DNA of 64,000 bases from Dyella jiangningensis (GTDB taxonomy: Bacteria > Pseudomonadota > Gammaproteobacteria > Xanthomonadales > Rhodanobacteraceae): assembly GCA_000632805.1 (NCBI GenBank), contig CP007444.1, positions 2,592,772-2,656,771 on the forward strand. The letters are read 5' to 3'. Positions 36,864-46,227 of this stretch are shown here, piece after piece. The notes under the pieces were generated by a model. That model saw only the letters and a list, made by a program, of their open reading frames with translations, had not been told where the DNA came from and did not search any database. The position numbers and the translations under genes were made by a program. The number at the start of each line of letters is the position of its first letter. Position 1 is the stretch's first letter.

Positions 36864-38903
36864 TCACCAGACACGCACCCGGGCGTCCGGGGCCAGATAG
36901 AGCGCATCGCCCTGCTTTACGTCGAACGCCGCATACCATTCGTCCATGTTGCGAACAACACCGTTGACGCGAAGGATGGACGGACTGTGGGGGTCGGAGG
37001 CGAGATTGGCGCGCAACTGTGCCTCGCGGATGTTCTCGCGATAGGTCTGCGCCCAGGAAAGAAAAAAGCGCTGCTCGCCAGTGAAGCCATCCAGCACAGG
37101 CGGCCTCTTGTCGTGCAGCGAGGTTCGGTACGCTTCAAACGCGATCCCTAGACCGCCGTTATCACCGATATTCTCGCCAAGCGTGGCTTGCCCATTCACG
37201 TGAGCGCCCGGAAGGGGTTCGTGGCGCGAGTATTGCTCGACCAAGCGCATCGTCATCGCCTTGAAACGTGCGGCATCCGATTCGGTCCACCAATTGCGCT
37301 GGACACCGCGACCATCGGTTTTGGCTCCCTGGTCGTCGAAGGCATGCACCATCTCGTGGCCGATCACACCGCCGATGCCACCGTAGTTGATCGCCGCATC
37401 GGCGTCCGGATCAAAGTACGGCGGCTGGAGCATCGCCGCCGGAAACACGATCTCATTGAAGAAGCCGTTGTAATAGGCATTGACCGTCTGCGGTGTCATT
37501 CCCCATTCGTCGCGATCCGTCGGTTGACCAAGCCGCGCAATCCGTCGCCGCCAGTCCCAGAGAAGTGCCCGCTTGCGATTGGCGATCGGATCGCCGGCGC
37601 GAACCTCCAGAGTCGAATAGTCACGCCACGAGTCGGGATAGCCCACCTTCACACGAAGCATGGCCAGCTTTCGAAGCGCCTCGTCCTTCGTCCGCGGCGA
37701 CATCCATGCCAGGGCACTGATACGTACCCGGAACGCTGCACGCAGGTTTTCGACCAGCGCGGCGATCTGCGCCTTGGCCGCCGGCGTGAAATGCCGCTGC
37801 ACGTACAGTCGACCCACCGCTTCGCCGAGTGCGGCATTGAGCGCGCTCGTCGCGCGCTTCCAGCGCTCGCGCTTCTTCGGCTGCCCGGACAGGGTGCGGC
37901 CGTTGAAATCGAACGCCAGATCGTCGAACGCCAAGGGCAAAACGTCAGCCATGCCGTTGAGATAATGGAAGGTCATGTAGGCCCGCCACGTTTCGACCGG
38001 CGTTGCCCGGAACAGCTGCGTCAGGTGCTTGATCGCTTCGTCCTCCTTGACGACGAAGAAATCCTGGCGGGGAATCTCCAGCGCGCCAAGCGCGGTATCC
38101 CAGGGATAGTCGGGGGCAAACGCTTTCAGTTCCGCCTGGGACTTGGGGTGATAGGTGAGATCGCGATCGCCCCGCTTCGCCCGTGACCACTGAAACCTGG
38201 CGATCTCGGTCTCCAATGCCACGATCTTGTCCGCGGCATGGCCGGGCTCGGGATAGTGGCCGAGCGCCAGCATAGCCCCGACATACACACGGTACTTCTT
38301 GCGAACCTCGACGAACTTGGGGTCGTCCTCGAGGTAGTAGTCGCGATCGGGCAAGGTCAGTCCCGATTGGACGATGTTGATCGCGTAACGGTCAGGGTTC
38401 ACCGCGTCCGGCCACGTGCTGATCGACAAGGGACCTCCGACGCCAAGATCGGGCCGCCCCATGAGTCGCGCGACGTCAGCGTGGGAGCGCGCTGCACTGA
38501 TGGATGACAGATCCGCAAGCACGGGTGCCAATCCCGCCGATTCGATCGCGGATACATCGAGATATGACGTGTAGGTGTCCGAGATCTTCTGCTCGATGGA
38601 GCCCGCTGGATGCGGTTGGCTGGCGACTTCATCGACGATCGCCTTGACGTCCGCTTCCGCCTTCGCGCGGAGCTCAAAAAAGGGCCCCCACGAAGCGCGG
38701 TCGGGAGGAATGGCCGTATCGCGCATCCATGTGCCACCGGCGTAGCGGGCGAAATCGTCGCCGGGCTTCACCGAACGATCCATGCCCGCGAGGTCGAAAC
38801 CCCAGGGAGCGATGCGCGGTGTGCTCACGGCGGGAGCCAGGAGAACGCACGCGATCAGCGCCGCTAGTGCTTTGGGCCAGAGGCGCCTGGCGGCAAACTG
38901 CAT
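36864..38903 (-). CDS. M13 family zinc metallopeptidase
   Basis: A 679-residue neprilysin/PepO-type endopeptidase. The signal peptide MQFAARRLWPKALAALIACV precedes the M13 N-terminal domain (VKPGDDFARYAGGTWM). The zinc site is GHEMVHAFDDQG near residue 515, with the third ligand and partner in GENIGDNGGL. The protein ends in RVRVW, a classical M13 terminus. It is probably periplasmic. It stands alone between tRNA-Leu and the molybdenum operon. Confidence 0.94.
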   Translation of the reverse strand: MQFAARRLWPKALAALIACVLLAPAVSTPRIAPWGFDLAGMDRSVKPGDDFARYAGGTWMRDTAIPPDRASWGPFFELRAKAEADVKAIVDEVASQPHPAGSIEQKISDTYTSYLDVSAIESAGLAPVLADLSSISAARSHADVARLMGRPDLGVGGPLSISTWPDAVNPDRYAINIVQSGLTLPDRDYYLEDDPKFVEVRKKYRVYVGAMLALGHYPEPGHAADKIVALETEIARFQWSRAKRGDRDLTYHPKSQAELKAFAPDYPWDTALGALEIPRQDFFVVKEDEAIKHLTQLFRATPVETWRAYMTFHYLNGMADVLPLAFDDLAFDFNGRTLSGQPKKRERWKRATSALNAALGEAVGRLYVQRHFTPAAKAQIAALVENLRAAFRVRISALAWMSPRTKDEALRKLAMLRVKVGYPDSWRDYSTLEVRAGDPIANRKRALLWDWRRRIARLGQPTDRDEWGMTPQTVNAYYNGFFNEIVFPAAMLQPPYFDPDADAAINYGGIGGVIGHEMVHAFDDQGAKTDGRGVQRNWWTESDAARFKAMTMRLVEQYSRHEPLPGAHVNGQATLGENIGDNGGLGIAFEAYRTSLHDKRPPVLDGFTGEQRFFLSWAQTYRENIREAQLRANLASDPHSPSILRVNGVVRNMDEWYAAFDVKQGDALYLAPDARVRVW

Positions 38904-39159
38904 GGACAGGCGCTCCTTCCGGCCTGGGCAACGAAAGGCAGATGCGTGTGCGCCAGGTTTGGTTTAACAAGAAACGCTGCAGCCCGCCGCGCAAAGGATC
39001 GAAGCCTCAGGGACACACGTTTGCGGCAACGCCACGGGAGTCACCGCCGCAGGCAATGCACATGCATGCGTAACGAATGGTCACCGCTCCCCGAAAACAA
39101 CGCCAGGACGCTTCGAATAACCCGCTATTCAAAAGAAAACGGTATCTCGGCGACGGCGC

Positions 39160-40707
39160 TCAACCCGTCACGCGCAACGCATTCAAGCCACCTGCCAGCG
39201 AATGCACCTGACGCAGCCCCTCCGCGCGCAACAGCCGCGCCGCATGACTGCTGCGCCGCCCGCTGGCGCAGATCAATAGCGTCCGGCCATCGGCCCATTC
39301 GGCGACATGTGCCATGACCTCTGCGGAGGGAACGTGCAACGCCGGCAGCTCCAGTGGCTCGACTGCCATTTCGCTTGCCTCACGCAGATCGACCAGGCGA
39401 TAACCTGCCGCAAAGGCTTCTTCCAGTCGCCCGAATGTCACGTCGATATCGCTTTCCGCCTGCATGCGTGCCATAGCCCGCCGAGCAACCGCTTCGCATC
39501 CGCCGTGCAGAGCGCAGCCCCGCTCCGCCTCGATGGGCAGTCGGGTCGCCGAGTAGTCGAGCAGGTTGAGCAGCAACAAGGCCGGTTCGTGCGGGCGCGG
39601 CAGGTCAAGCAGGATCTTGAGCGCTTCCAGCGCCTGCATGGTGCCGAACACGCCGGGCACTGGGCCAAGCACACCCGATTGCACGCAACTGCCAACCGCC
39701 TCGGGCGCGGGCTCATCCGGCCACAGGCAGCGCAAGCAGGGTGCACCCGGCTTCGAAGAAACGACCTGCAGCTGTCCTTCGTACTGGTAGACGCTGGCGA
39801 GAATCAACGGTGTGCCACTGAGCACGGCGGCATCGCTGCTCAAGTAGCGACTGCGCATATCGTCGGTACACTCGAGTACCAGGTCGAACTGGCGGAATAT
39901 CTCGACCGCATTGCCGGCATGCAGCGGCTCGGTCCAGGTCTGCACGCTCACTGTGGGATTGAGCGCAGCGACCCGTCTCGCCGCCAGCTCCGCCTTGAGT
40001 TCTCCGACATCCCGCGCGTCGTACAGGGTTTGCCGATGCAGGTTGCTGGCCTCCAGACGATCGCCATCGACGATGCCCAAGGTGCCGATACCTGAGCCGA
40101 CCAGATAGCTGATGGCCGGACAACCGAGCCCGCCCGCACCGATCACCAGCACGCGAGCCGCAGCAAGCTTCGCCTGTCCAGCATCACCCACTTCGCGCAG
40201 GCGTACCTGTCGCGAGTAGTCCGGCGTGAAAGGCTTGGCTTCATGATGATGGTGATGCGTTTGCCCCGATTCGTGTTCGTGCGCGCGGTGCACGTGGGTA
40301 CAGGCAACCCACTGCGTATCGCCCGTCAGATAGTGCTCTTTCTTCCAGATCGGCAGGCGATGCTTGATTTCGTCGATGATGTAGCGGCAGGCGCGGAACG
40401 CCTCGTCGCGATGCGCGGCGGAGACACCGATCCACACGGCGAGATCACCCACCTTGAGATCGCCGGTGCGATGGACGCAACCGGCATCGGTGACGCCATA
40501 GCGCTCGATGGCCTCCGCGAGGATGCGTTCGCCCTCGGTTTCCGCGAGCTCGGTATAAGCCTCGTATTCGAGGCCGTCTACCTCACGCCCCTCGTTGCTG
40601 TCGCGCACCCACCCCTCGAACGCACAGAAACCGCCACTGCCGGCGTGCCTGAGCCCTTCGCGCAATTGCGCGGTATTGACCGCTTCGCTGGAAAGACGAA
40701 AACGCAT
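39160..40707 (-). CDS. Fused MoaE - MoeB-type E1 - rhodanese protein
   Basis: A 515-residue three-domain fusion. Residues 1-140 are MoaE, the large subunit of molybdopterin synthase, with catalytic Lys115 and Lys122 in EIKHRLPIWKKE. Residues 138-155 are a linker with nine histidines. Residues 163-405 are a MoeB/ThiF adenylyltransferase: ATP loop GAGGLG at 190-195, DGDRLEASNLHRQ at 214-226, Cys341 in SCVQSGVLG equivalent to E. coli MoeB Cys187, and Cys324/Cys327 of a zinc site (partners Cys398 and Cys404). Residues about 420-515 are a rhodanese with active-site loop CASGRRS at Cys480. One protein could thus bind sulfur, activate MoaD and use it. It shares one base with moaD (TGATG). Confidence 0.93.
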   Translation of the reverse strand: MRFRLSSEAVNTAQLREGLRHAGSGGFCAFEGWVRDSNEGREVDGLEYEAYTELAETEGERILAEAIERYGVTDAGCVHRTGDLKVGDLAVWIGVSAAHRDEAFRACRYIIDEIKHRLPIWKKEHYLTGDTQWVACTHVHRAHEHESGQTHHHHHEAKPFTPDYSRQVRLREVGDAGQAKLAAARVLVIGAGGLGCPAISYLVGSGIGTLGIVDGDRLEASNLHRQTLYDARDVGELKAELAARRVAALNPTVSVQTWTEPLHAGNAVEIFRQFDLVLECTDDMRSRYLSSDAAVLSGTPLILASVYQYEGQLQVVSSKPGAPCLRCLWPDEPAPEAVGSCVQSGVLGPVPGVFGTMQALEALKILLDLPRPHEPALLLLNLLDYSATRLPIEAERGCALHGGCEAVARRAMARMQAESDIDVTFGRLEEAFAAGYRLVDLREASEMAVEPLELPALHVPSAEVMAHVAEWADGRTLLICASGRRSSHAARLLRAEGLRQVHSLAGGLNALRVTG

Positions 40708-40949
40708 CAGCCGCCTGCCACCGGTGGAATGAAGACAATGGTATCGCCCTCACGCAGGGGACGATCCCAGGCACTGAACTGCGCATTGACCGCGACCTTC
40801 AGCGCATCGGCGGCAAGCGAAAAACCATGCCGTATCCGCAGTTCGTCGTAGAGCTCACGCAGCGACGAGGCAGCCGTCTGCACTTGCTCGCCGGACGAAC
40901 CGGCCTGTTCGCGCAGCTGGGCGTAGTACTGCAGGTTCACCACGGTCAT
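40707..40949 (-). CDS. moaD: Molybdopterin synthase small subunit MoaD
   Basis: An 80-residue ubiquitin-like sulfur carrier. The C-terminal Gly-Gly (PPVAGG), which is adenylated and thiocarboxylated, is present. EGDTIVFIPPVAGG is the standard MoaD end. It overlaps mobA by 4 bp and the fused moaE gene by 1 bp, so its protein is made beside both its activating and its partner domains. Confidence 0.95.
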   Translation of the reverse strand: MTVVNLQYYAQLREQAGSSGEQVQTAASSLRELYDELRIRHGFSLAADALKVAVNAQFSAWDRPLREGDTIVFIPPVAGG

Positions 40950-41545
40950 GCCAGGGACTCCAGGCGATGCTGCATCTCATCGCGCTCCTCGGGTGTGTTG
41001 ACGTTGTCCAGTGCATCACCGGGCGCAGGCAACAGCACGATGTGCGACTGGATGAGCGCCTTGCGGGGGCAGTAACTGCCGTCTTGATAGCGCTGCTTCA
41101 ACAACGCATGGCTGGACGGCTCCCAGATAGCACAGAGCGGCTCGGGCAGGCCATCGTGGCGGCTGGCAAACACCGTCGCGTTGGCGGAAACATCCCGCGC
41201 ATCGATCAGTTGCTGCAGGGTCGCCTCATCCAGCAGCGGAAGGTCGCAGGCCAATACCAGCCACGCCGCTTCGGGAAAACGATCCTGCGCGGAAAGGATG
41301 CCGGCCGCGGGACCGATAGCGTCGTAGCTATCCACGATCTGTGGCAAGCCCGCACGCAACGGGTCGTCGCGCTGTTGATTGCGCACCGACAGGAAGGCTC
41401 GCTCGGTGACACGCTCGAGTAGCCGCCATGCGCGCAGTAGTTGCGGCTCACCGCGATAAGGCAGTGCCGCCTTGTCCTGCCGCATGCGCTGGCTTGCGCC
41501 GCCGCTGAGCAGAAGTCCGTAGAGGGGTGGTTGCCGGTCGCTCAT
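40946..41545 (-). CDS. mobA: Molybdenum cofactor guanylyltransferase
   Basis: A 199-residue nucleotidyltransferase. The signature GLLLSGGASQRMRQDKAAL binds GTP, and VLACDLPLL holds the metal-binding Asp. Product is the bis-MGD cofactor used by FdsA and NapA. It lacks an obvious MobB-like P-loop. A relative, the MocA cytidylyltransferase, would be less suited to the enzymes here. Confidence 0.88.
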   Translation of the reverse strand: MSDRQPPLYGLLLSGGASQRMRQDKAALPYRGEPQLLRAWRLLERVTERAFLSVRNQQRDDPLRAGLPQIVDSYDAIGPAAGILSAQDRFPEAAWLVLACDLPLLDEATLQQLIDARDVSANATVFASRHDGLPEPLCAIWEPSSHALLKQRYQDGSYCPRKALIQSHIVLLPAPGDALDNVNTPEERDEMQHRLESLA

Positions 41546-42057
41546 GCGGATGCCTCGGCATGGAAATCGTGCTTGCCGCCGCTCTTGCCGATAAGGCGGA
41601 TATCGCCGATGACGATGTCGTGGGAGAGCGCCTTGCACATGTCGTAGATGGTGAGCGCCGCCACGCTGGCGCCGGTCAACGCTTCCATCTCCACACCCGT
41701 GCTGCCGTGGCACGAGACGGTGCAGTCGATAAGCGCGTCATCACCTTCCATGCGGATGGCGACATCGCAGCGGTCGATGGCGAGCGGGTGGCACAACGGG
41801 ATCAGTTGCGGCGTTGCCTTCGCGCCCATGACGCCGGCGATCTGCGCCACCGTGATCACGGCGCCCTTGCGGGTGACGTGGCCGGCGTCGCGCAGGGTCT
41901 GCGCAACATCGGGAGGAAACGTCACGCGCGCCCTGGCCTTCGCCACCCGATACGTCACAGGCTTATCGCCGACGTCCACCATGCGCGGCTGGTGCGATTC
42001 GTCGACGTGGGAAAGCTTGGCGGTGGGAGAAGTCACGATGGATTCCGGCTCGGGCAT
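41542..42057 (-). CDS. moaC: Cyclic pyranopterin monophosphate synthase MoaC
   Basis: Second enzyme of the pathway; 171 residues. Characteristic: MVDVGDKPVTYRVAKARA, GAKATPQLIPLCHPLAI with the essential His, and TGVEMEALTGASVAALTIYD, then IRLIGKSGGKHDF. The start may be ATG at 42057 or GTG seven codons later; both precede the conserved domain. Overlaps mobA by 4 bp. Confidence 0.96.
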   Translation of the reverse strand: MPEPESIVTSPTAKLSHVDESHQPRMVDVGDKPVTYRVAKARARVTFPPDVAQTLRDAGHVTRKGAVITVAQIAGVMGAKATPQLIPLCHPLAIDRCDVAIRMEGDDALIDCTVSCHGSTGVEMEALTGASVAALTIYDMCKALSHDIVIGDIRLIGKSGGKHDFHAEASA

Positions 42058-42112
42058 GGTGTGATTATCGGCCTCGACGGCGTCGGCGGCATTAAGAAAC
42101 CGTCTAGGCCGG

Positions 42113-43162
42113 TCAGCCTCCGATGTAATGCATCTCGATCTTGTGCTTGCGCCGTCCGTGGCGCTCGGCGCGCTCTTCGCTGTAGCGGTCGCCGCGGCGC
42201 AGCCACACATCGCGCAGGCACTCGACAATGGCCTCGTCGCTGGCGCCCTCGCGTAGCAGGCTACGAAGATCGGTACCGCGGGTGGCGAACAGGCAGGTAT
42301 AAAGGCGACCTTCCGACGACAGCCGCGCGCGCGTGCAGTTGCCACAGAATGGCTGGCTGATGGAAGAGATCATGCCGATCTCCCCTGCTCCATCCACGAA
42401 GCGATAACGCGTAGCGACCTCGCCCGCATATTTGGGCGGTACGGCCTGAAGTGGCCAGCGTGCATCGATGCGTTCGATCAGTTCCTGCGAGGGCACCACG
42501 TCATCGGCACGCCATGCATTATGGTTGCCCACGTCCATGTATTCGATGAAACGCACGACGACGCCGGTGCCACGGAAGCGTTCCACCAGTGGCAGCACGG
42601 TGTGCTCGTTGACGCCACGCTGCACCACCGTGTTGAGCTTCACGCCGTGCGGAAAGCCTGCGGCCCTGGCCACCTCGATGCCGGCCACGACATCGTCGAG
42701 TGCACCGCGCCCACCACTCATGCGGTGGAACAGGACGGGGTCCAAGGTGTCCAGGCTCACGGTGATGCGATCGAGCCCGGCCTCGCGCAGCGCATGGGCA
42801 TGGCGGGCCAGCAGGACGCCGTTGGTGGTCATGGCCAGGTCGGTGATGCCATGGATGCTGCGCAGCCTCGCCACCAGCTCAGCCAGTTGTGGACGCAGAA
42901 GCGGCTCGCCGCCCGTCAGGCGCAGCTTGCTGACGCCCAGGGTCGCGGCCAGCCGGCACAGGCGTTCGATCTCGTCGAAACTCAGGCGCTCGTCGTTGCG
43001 CAGGAAGGTGAAGTGCTCGCCATAGGTCGACTCCGGCATGCAATAAGGGCAACGGAAGTTGCAGCGATCCATCACCGAGATGCGCAGGTCATGCAACGGA
43101 CGGCCGTGTTGGTCCAGCGGCCATGCGGATGAAGTGTCAGGCTGGGCGTGCACGAGGCTCAT
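42113..43162 (-). CDS. moaA: GTP 3',8-cyclase MoaA
   Basis: First enzyme of molybdopterin synthesis; 349 residues. The N-terminal radical SAM cluster is CNFRCPYC near residues 37-44. A second C-terminal [4Fe-4S] site is CGNCTRARLSSEGRLYTC. The chain ends in the double glycine MHYIGG required by the family. The ATG at 43160-43162 lies one base after the moeA1 stop. Confidence 0.96.
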   Translation of the reverse strand: MSLVHAQPDTSSAWPLDQHGRPLHDLRISVMDRCNFRCPYCMPESTYGEHFTFLRNDERLSFDEIERLCRLAATLGVSKLRLTGGEPLLRPQLAELVARLRSIHGITDLAMTTNGVLLARHAHALREAGLDRITVSLDTLDPVLFHRMSGGRGALDDVVAGIEVARAAGFPHGVKLNTVVQRGVNEHTVLPLVERFRGTGVVVRFIEYMDVGNHNAWRADDVVPSQELIERIDARWPLQAVPPKYAGEVATRYRFVDGAGEIGMISSISQPFCGNCTRARLSSEGRLYTCLFATRGTDLRSLLREGASDEAIVECLRDVWLRRGDRYSEERAERHGRRKHKIEMHYIGG

Positions 43163-43163
43163 G

Positions 43164-44372
43164 TCACCACCGATAGAACGCGGCGACCGTGCCGGCCGGC
43201 AAGGGCCCCAGGCCCGGCGGCAGCTGCAGCACGCCATGCGTGCGTGGCAACGAGGAGAAATCGCCGGATGTGCGGGACGGCACCGGATGCGCCATGGTCA
43301 AGCCCAGCGCGTCGGTATGCACGTGGGGGGGAACGAAGCTGGTCAGCATGGCATGCGTGTCCATCGAGGCATTGAGGCAGACCTTTTCTACCGGCGTCGC
43401 GGTCATGCCCATGGCAGCAAGCAACGCCGGGCGCACGTAGCGCACCGCGCAGACCAGGGCGGACACGGGGTTGCCAGGCAACGCGAACACGCATTGCTGA
43501 CGCGGCCCCATGCCGAACCACATGGGCTTGCCCGGCTTTTGCGCAATGCGATGGAACACGCGTCGCACATCGAGTGCTTCCAGCGCCGCCGGGACGTAGT
43601 CGCGTTGTCCCATCGATACGCCGCCTGACAGGATCAGCACGTCATGCGTGGCAAGCAACCTCGCAAGGGCATGCCGCGTGGCCTGCTCGTCGTCGGTCAC
43701 GTGCTCCATGACGATGCGTTCGATTCCATGCAGTCGCAACGCCGTCGCTACCGCGATGTCATTGGAGCGGCGAATCTGTCCTTCGCCCAATGATGAACCG
43801 ACGTCCACGAGCTCGTCGCCGGTGGAAACGATGGCGATCGATGGCATGGCAGCCACTTCGACGCGCGCAAATCCGTTGGCGGCGAGCAAGGCGATTTCCG
43901 GCGCGCCGATGCGCGTTCCCGCGTCCAGCAGCTGCTCGCCTGCGACGCAATCGGAGCCGCGCGAATGAATGAACTGCCCGCGCGCCGGTTGATAACCATT
44001 GGCCAGGCGATACATGTCGCCTTCGCGTTTCGTCTGTTCCACCGGGATTACGCAATCGCAGCCCGCAGGAAGCATCGCCCCGGTGGTGACTTCGATGCAG
44101 GCGTCACCGGCGACCAATACCTGCATGGCCATGCCAGCCAACTGCACGCCCGTCAGGGTGAACTCGCCGGGCAGCGCTTCATGCCAGCGGATGGCAATGC
44201 CATCCATCATCACGCGGTCGAACGGTGGGTGATCGTGCTCGGCATAGACGGGTTGGCGCAGGATGCGGCCGGCAGCCTGATGCAGCGGCACCTGTTCGCT
44301 CCCGAACGACGGCAGGTGTTCGGCGATAAGAGACTCGGCCTGCGCGACGCTGATCAACTCGCTCATGGACAT
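43164..44372 (-). CDS. moeA: Molybdopterin molybdenumtransferase, copy 1
   Basis: 402 residues. Inserts molybdate into adenylated molybdopterin. MoeA markers: PPFDRVMMDGIAI (domain II), TGAMLPAGCDCVIPVEQT, STGDEL, SGGVSMGQRDYVP (ligand loop) and ALPGNPVSAL. The start is ATG at 44372 or 44366 (MSMSELIS). A second, diverged MoeA is encoded at 47419-48681. Confidence 0.93.
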   Translation of the reverse strand: MSMSELISVAQAESLIAEHLPSFGSEQVPLHQAAGRILRQPVYAEHDHPPFDRVMMDGIAIRWHEALPGEFTLTGVQLAGMAMQVLVAGDACIEVTTGAMLPAGCDCVIPVEQTKREGDMYRLANGYQPARGQFIHSRGSDCVAGEQLLDAGTRIGAPEIALLAANGFARVEVAAMPSIAIVSTGDELVDVGSSLGEGQIRRSNDIAVATALRLHGIERIVMEHVTDDEQATRHALARLLATHDVLILSGGVSMGQRDYVPAALEALDVRRVFHRIAQKPGKPMWFGMGPRQQCVFALPGNPVSALVCAVRYVRPALLAAMGMTATPVEKVCLNASMDTHAMLTSFVPPHVHTDALGLTMAHPVPSRTSGDFSSLPRTHGVLQLPPGLGPLPAGTVAAFYRW

Positions 44373-44454
44373 GGCACAGTGGCAACCCATTCAAGGTGCT
44401 GGCAACGATTATGGTGTGCGCATCGGCGATGCACAATCAAAGCGGTGATTTCTA

Positions 44455-45531
44455 TCACGCGCCCAGCGCCACGGCCTTGACCTGCGCCCACACCTCGTCG
44501 CCTGGCGATAGTCCCAGGGCGTGCCATGAACGGCGCGTGATGCGCGCCAGCACGGTCGAACCGGCGGCGTCAAGTTGCACCAGGCACTGCGAAGACGCGC
44601 CCGCATCAGCCATGGCGACAATACGGCACGCGACCTGATTCAACGCGCTGGTGGACACCTGCCTTTCCCGGGCCAATACGACGTCGCGCGCCGCGATGCG
44701 GCAACGCATGGGTTGCCCCATCCTTTCGTCGTGGTGGGGAAGCGAGAGCGTTCCGCCCGGAAAAGCCAGCTCGATGAGCTGGTCGTGCGTATCAATGCCG
44801 CAGACCGTACCCTCGATGATCGTTCCCAAGGCCTCGCCCAGCGCGGGCGGAAGATCCAGCCTGGTGAGGGTTTCCTGAAGGCTGCCCTGGGCGATCACAT
44901 GGCCACCGTCCAGCAGCACGATGTGGTCGGCCAGTCGCGCCACCTCGTCGATGTTGTGGCTGACGTAAACCATGGGGACCTGCAACGCACCGTGCAGACG
45001 CTCCAGGCAGCCCAGCAGGTCGGCGCGCGCCGCGCCATCAAGCGCGGACAGCGGCTCGTCGAACAGCAGCAAGGAGGGATCGGACAACAAGGCCCTCACC
45101 ATGGAGACGCGCTGGCGTTCGCCGCCGGAAAGCGTACCCGCCCGGCGATCGAGCAGGGTGCGCAAGCCGAACCGGTCGATCATGCCGTCGCGGTCCAGAT
45201 GGGCCGGACGCTTCGCACGCCGGAAACCATAGTCGAGGTTGCCGGCAACCGAGTGGTGGTTGAACAGGCTGGGTTCCTGGAACACATAACCGAGCCGCCG
45301 CTTGTGCGTGGGCATGAAGACGCGACGCGCCGAGTCCTGCCACAGCTCGTGGCCGAACGAGACCCTGCCGGTGCTGTCCGGTTCGAGGCCCGCGATCGCA
45401 CGCAGGCAGGTGGATTTGCCGGCACCGGAAGGCCCGAACAACGCGGTGATGCCACGTGCGGGCAAAGCCATGTCGACATCCAGCACCAAGGGCCCCCGGC
45501 GCAGGGCAAATTTCGCATCGAGCCCGCGCAT
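44455..45531 (-). CDS. modC: Molybdate ABC transporter ATPase ModC
   Basis: 358 residues. Walker A GPSGAGKST at 33-41, signature LSGGERQR, Walker B LLLFDEPLSALD and the switch histidine in VSHNIDEVARL. The C-terminal third is a molybdate-binding MOP/TOBE domain (LNQVACRIVAMADAG), as in E. coli ModC. It starts at ATG 45529-45531, four bases after modB; a GTG at 45543 is an alternative. Confidence 0.94.
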   Translation of the reverse strand: MRGLDAKFALRRGPLVLDVDMALPARGITALFGPSGAGKSTCLRAIAGLEPDSTGRVSFGHELWQDSARRVFMPTHKRRLGYVFQEPSLFNHHSVAGNLDYGFRRAKRPAHLDRDGMIDRFGLRTLLDRRAGTLSGGERQRVSMVRALLSDPSLLLFDEPLSALDGAARADLLGCLERLHGALQVPMVYVSHNIDEVARLADHIVLLDGGHVIAQGSLQETLTRLDLPPALGEALGTIIEGTVCGIDTHDQLIELAFPGGTLSLPHHDERMGQPMRCRIAARDVVLARERQVSTSALNQVACRIVAMADAGASSQCLVQLDAAGSTVLARITRRSWHALGLSPGDEVWAQVKAVALGA

Positions 45532-45535
45532 TGAA

Positions 45536-46219
45536 TCAGTCACGCACGTACCTGCGCGGCCGAAGCAACGACATGGCCAGCAGCGCGGCAAACGAAACCA
45601 CCAGCAGGCACAGCGACAAAACGTTGGCCTGATGGTATTCGCCTGCCTGTACGTGATCGTAGATGCGCATGGACAAAACGCGCGTCTGCCCGGGGATATT
45701 GCCGCCGATCATCAGCACCACGCCGAACTCGCCCACGGTGTGCGCAAAGCCAAGCACTGCCGCGGTAACCACGCCCGGCCAGGCCAGGGGCAAGGCCACC
45801 GTGAAGAAGCGGTCCATCGGGCCTGCTCCCAGGCAAGCGGCAACTTCCAGCGGACGATCGCCGATCGATTCGAAGGCATTGGTCAACGGCTGCACCACGA
45901 AGGGCAGCGAATACAACATGGATGCCACCACCAGGCCCTTGAAGGTGAAAGGAAGCGCAGCGAGGCCAAGGGCCGCGATGGTACGGCCCACCACACCGTC
46001 AGGGCCCAGCATCATCAACAGATAGAAACCCAGCACGGTTGGCGGCAATACCAGAGGCAAGGCCACCACCGCCGCGATCGGCCGCCGCCATCGCGACGTC
46101 GTGTGAGCCAGCCACCAGGCCAGCGGCGTGCCGAGCGACAGCAGGAACGCGGTGACGACGCCGGCGAGTCGAAGCGTCAGCGCAAGCGCCTGCAGGTCCT
46201 GGTCGGAAAGCAAGGCCAT
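45536..46219 (-). CDS. modB: Molybdate ABC transporter permease ModB
   Basis: 227 residues with five to six helices. The cytoplasmic EAA-type loop EVAACLGAGPMDRFFTVALPL contacts ModC. PLVLPPTVLGFYLLMMLG and GEFGVVLMIGGNIPGQT are typical of ModB. Confidence 0.95.
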   Translation of the reverse strand: MALLSDQDLQALALTLRLAGVVTAFLLSLGTPLAWWLAHTTSRWRRPIAAVVALPLVLPPTVLGFYLLMMLGPDGVVGRTIAALGLAALPFTFKGLVVASMLYSLPFVVQPLTNAFESIGDRPLEVAACLGAGPMDRFFTVALPLAWPGVVTAAVLGFAHTVGEFGVVLMIGGNIPGQTRVLSMRIYDHVQAGEYHQANVLSLCLLVVSFAALLAMSLLRPRRYVRD

Positions 46220-46227
46220 GGGCGCAG

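Noticed and set aside
40240..40256. Polyhistidine stretch as a cloning-vector tag
   Set aside because: It is in frame between two natural domains, with additional non-adjacent histidines on its N-terminal side, and no vector sequence is near.
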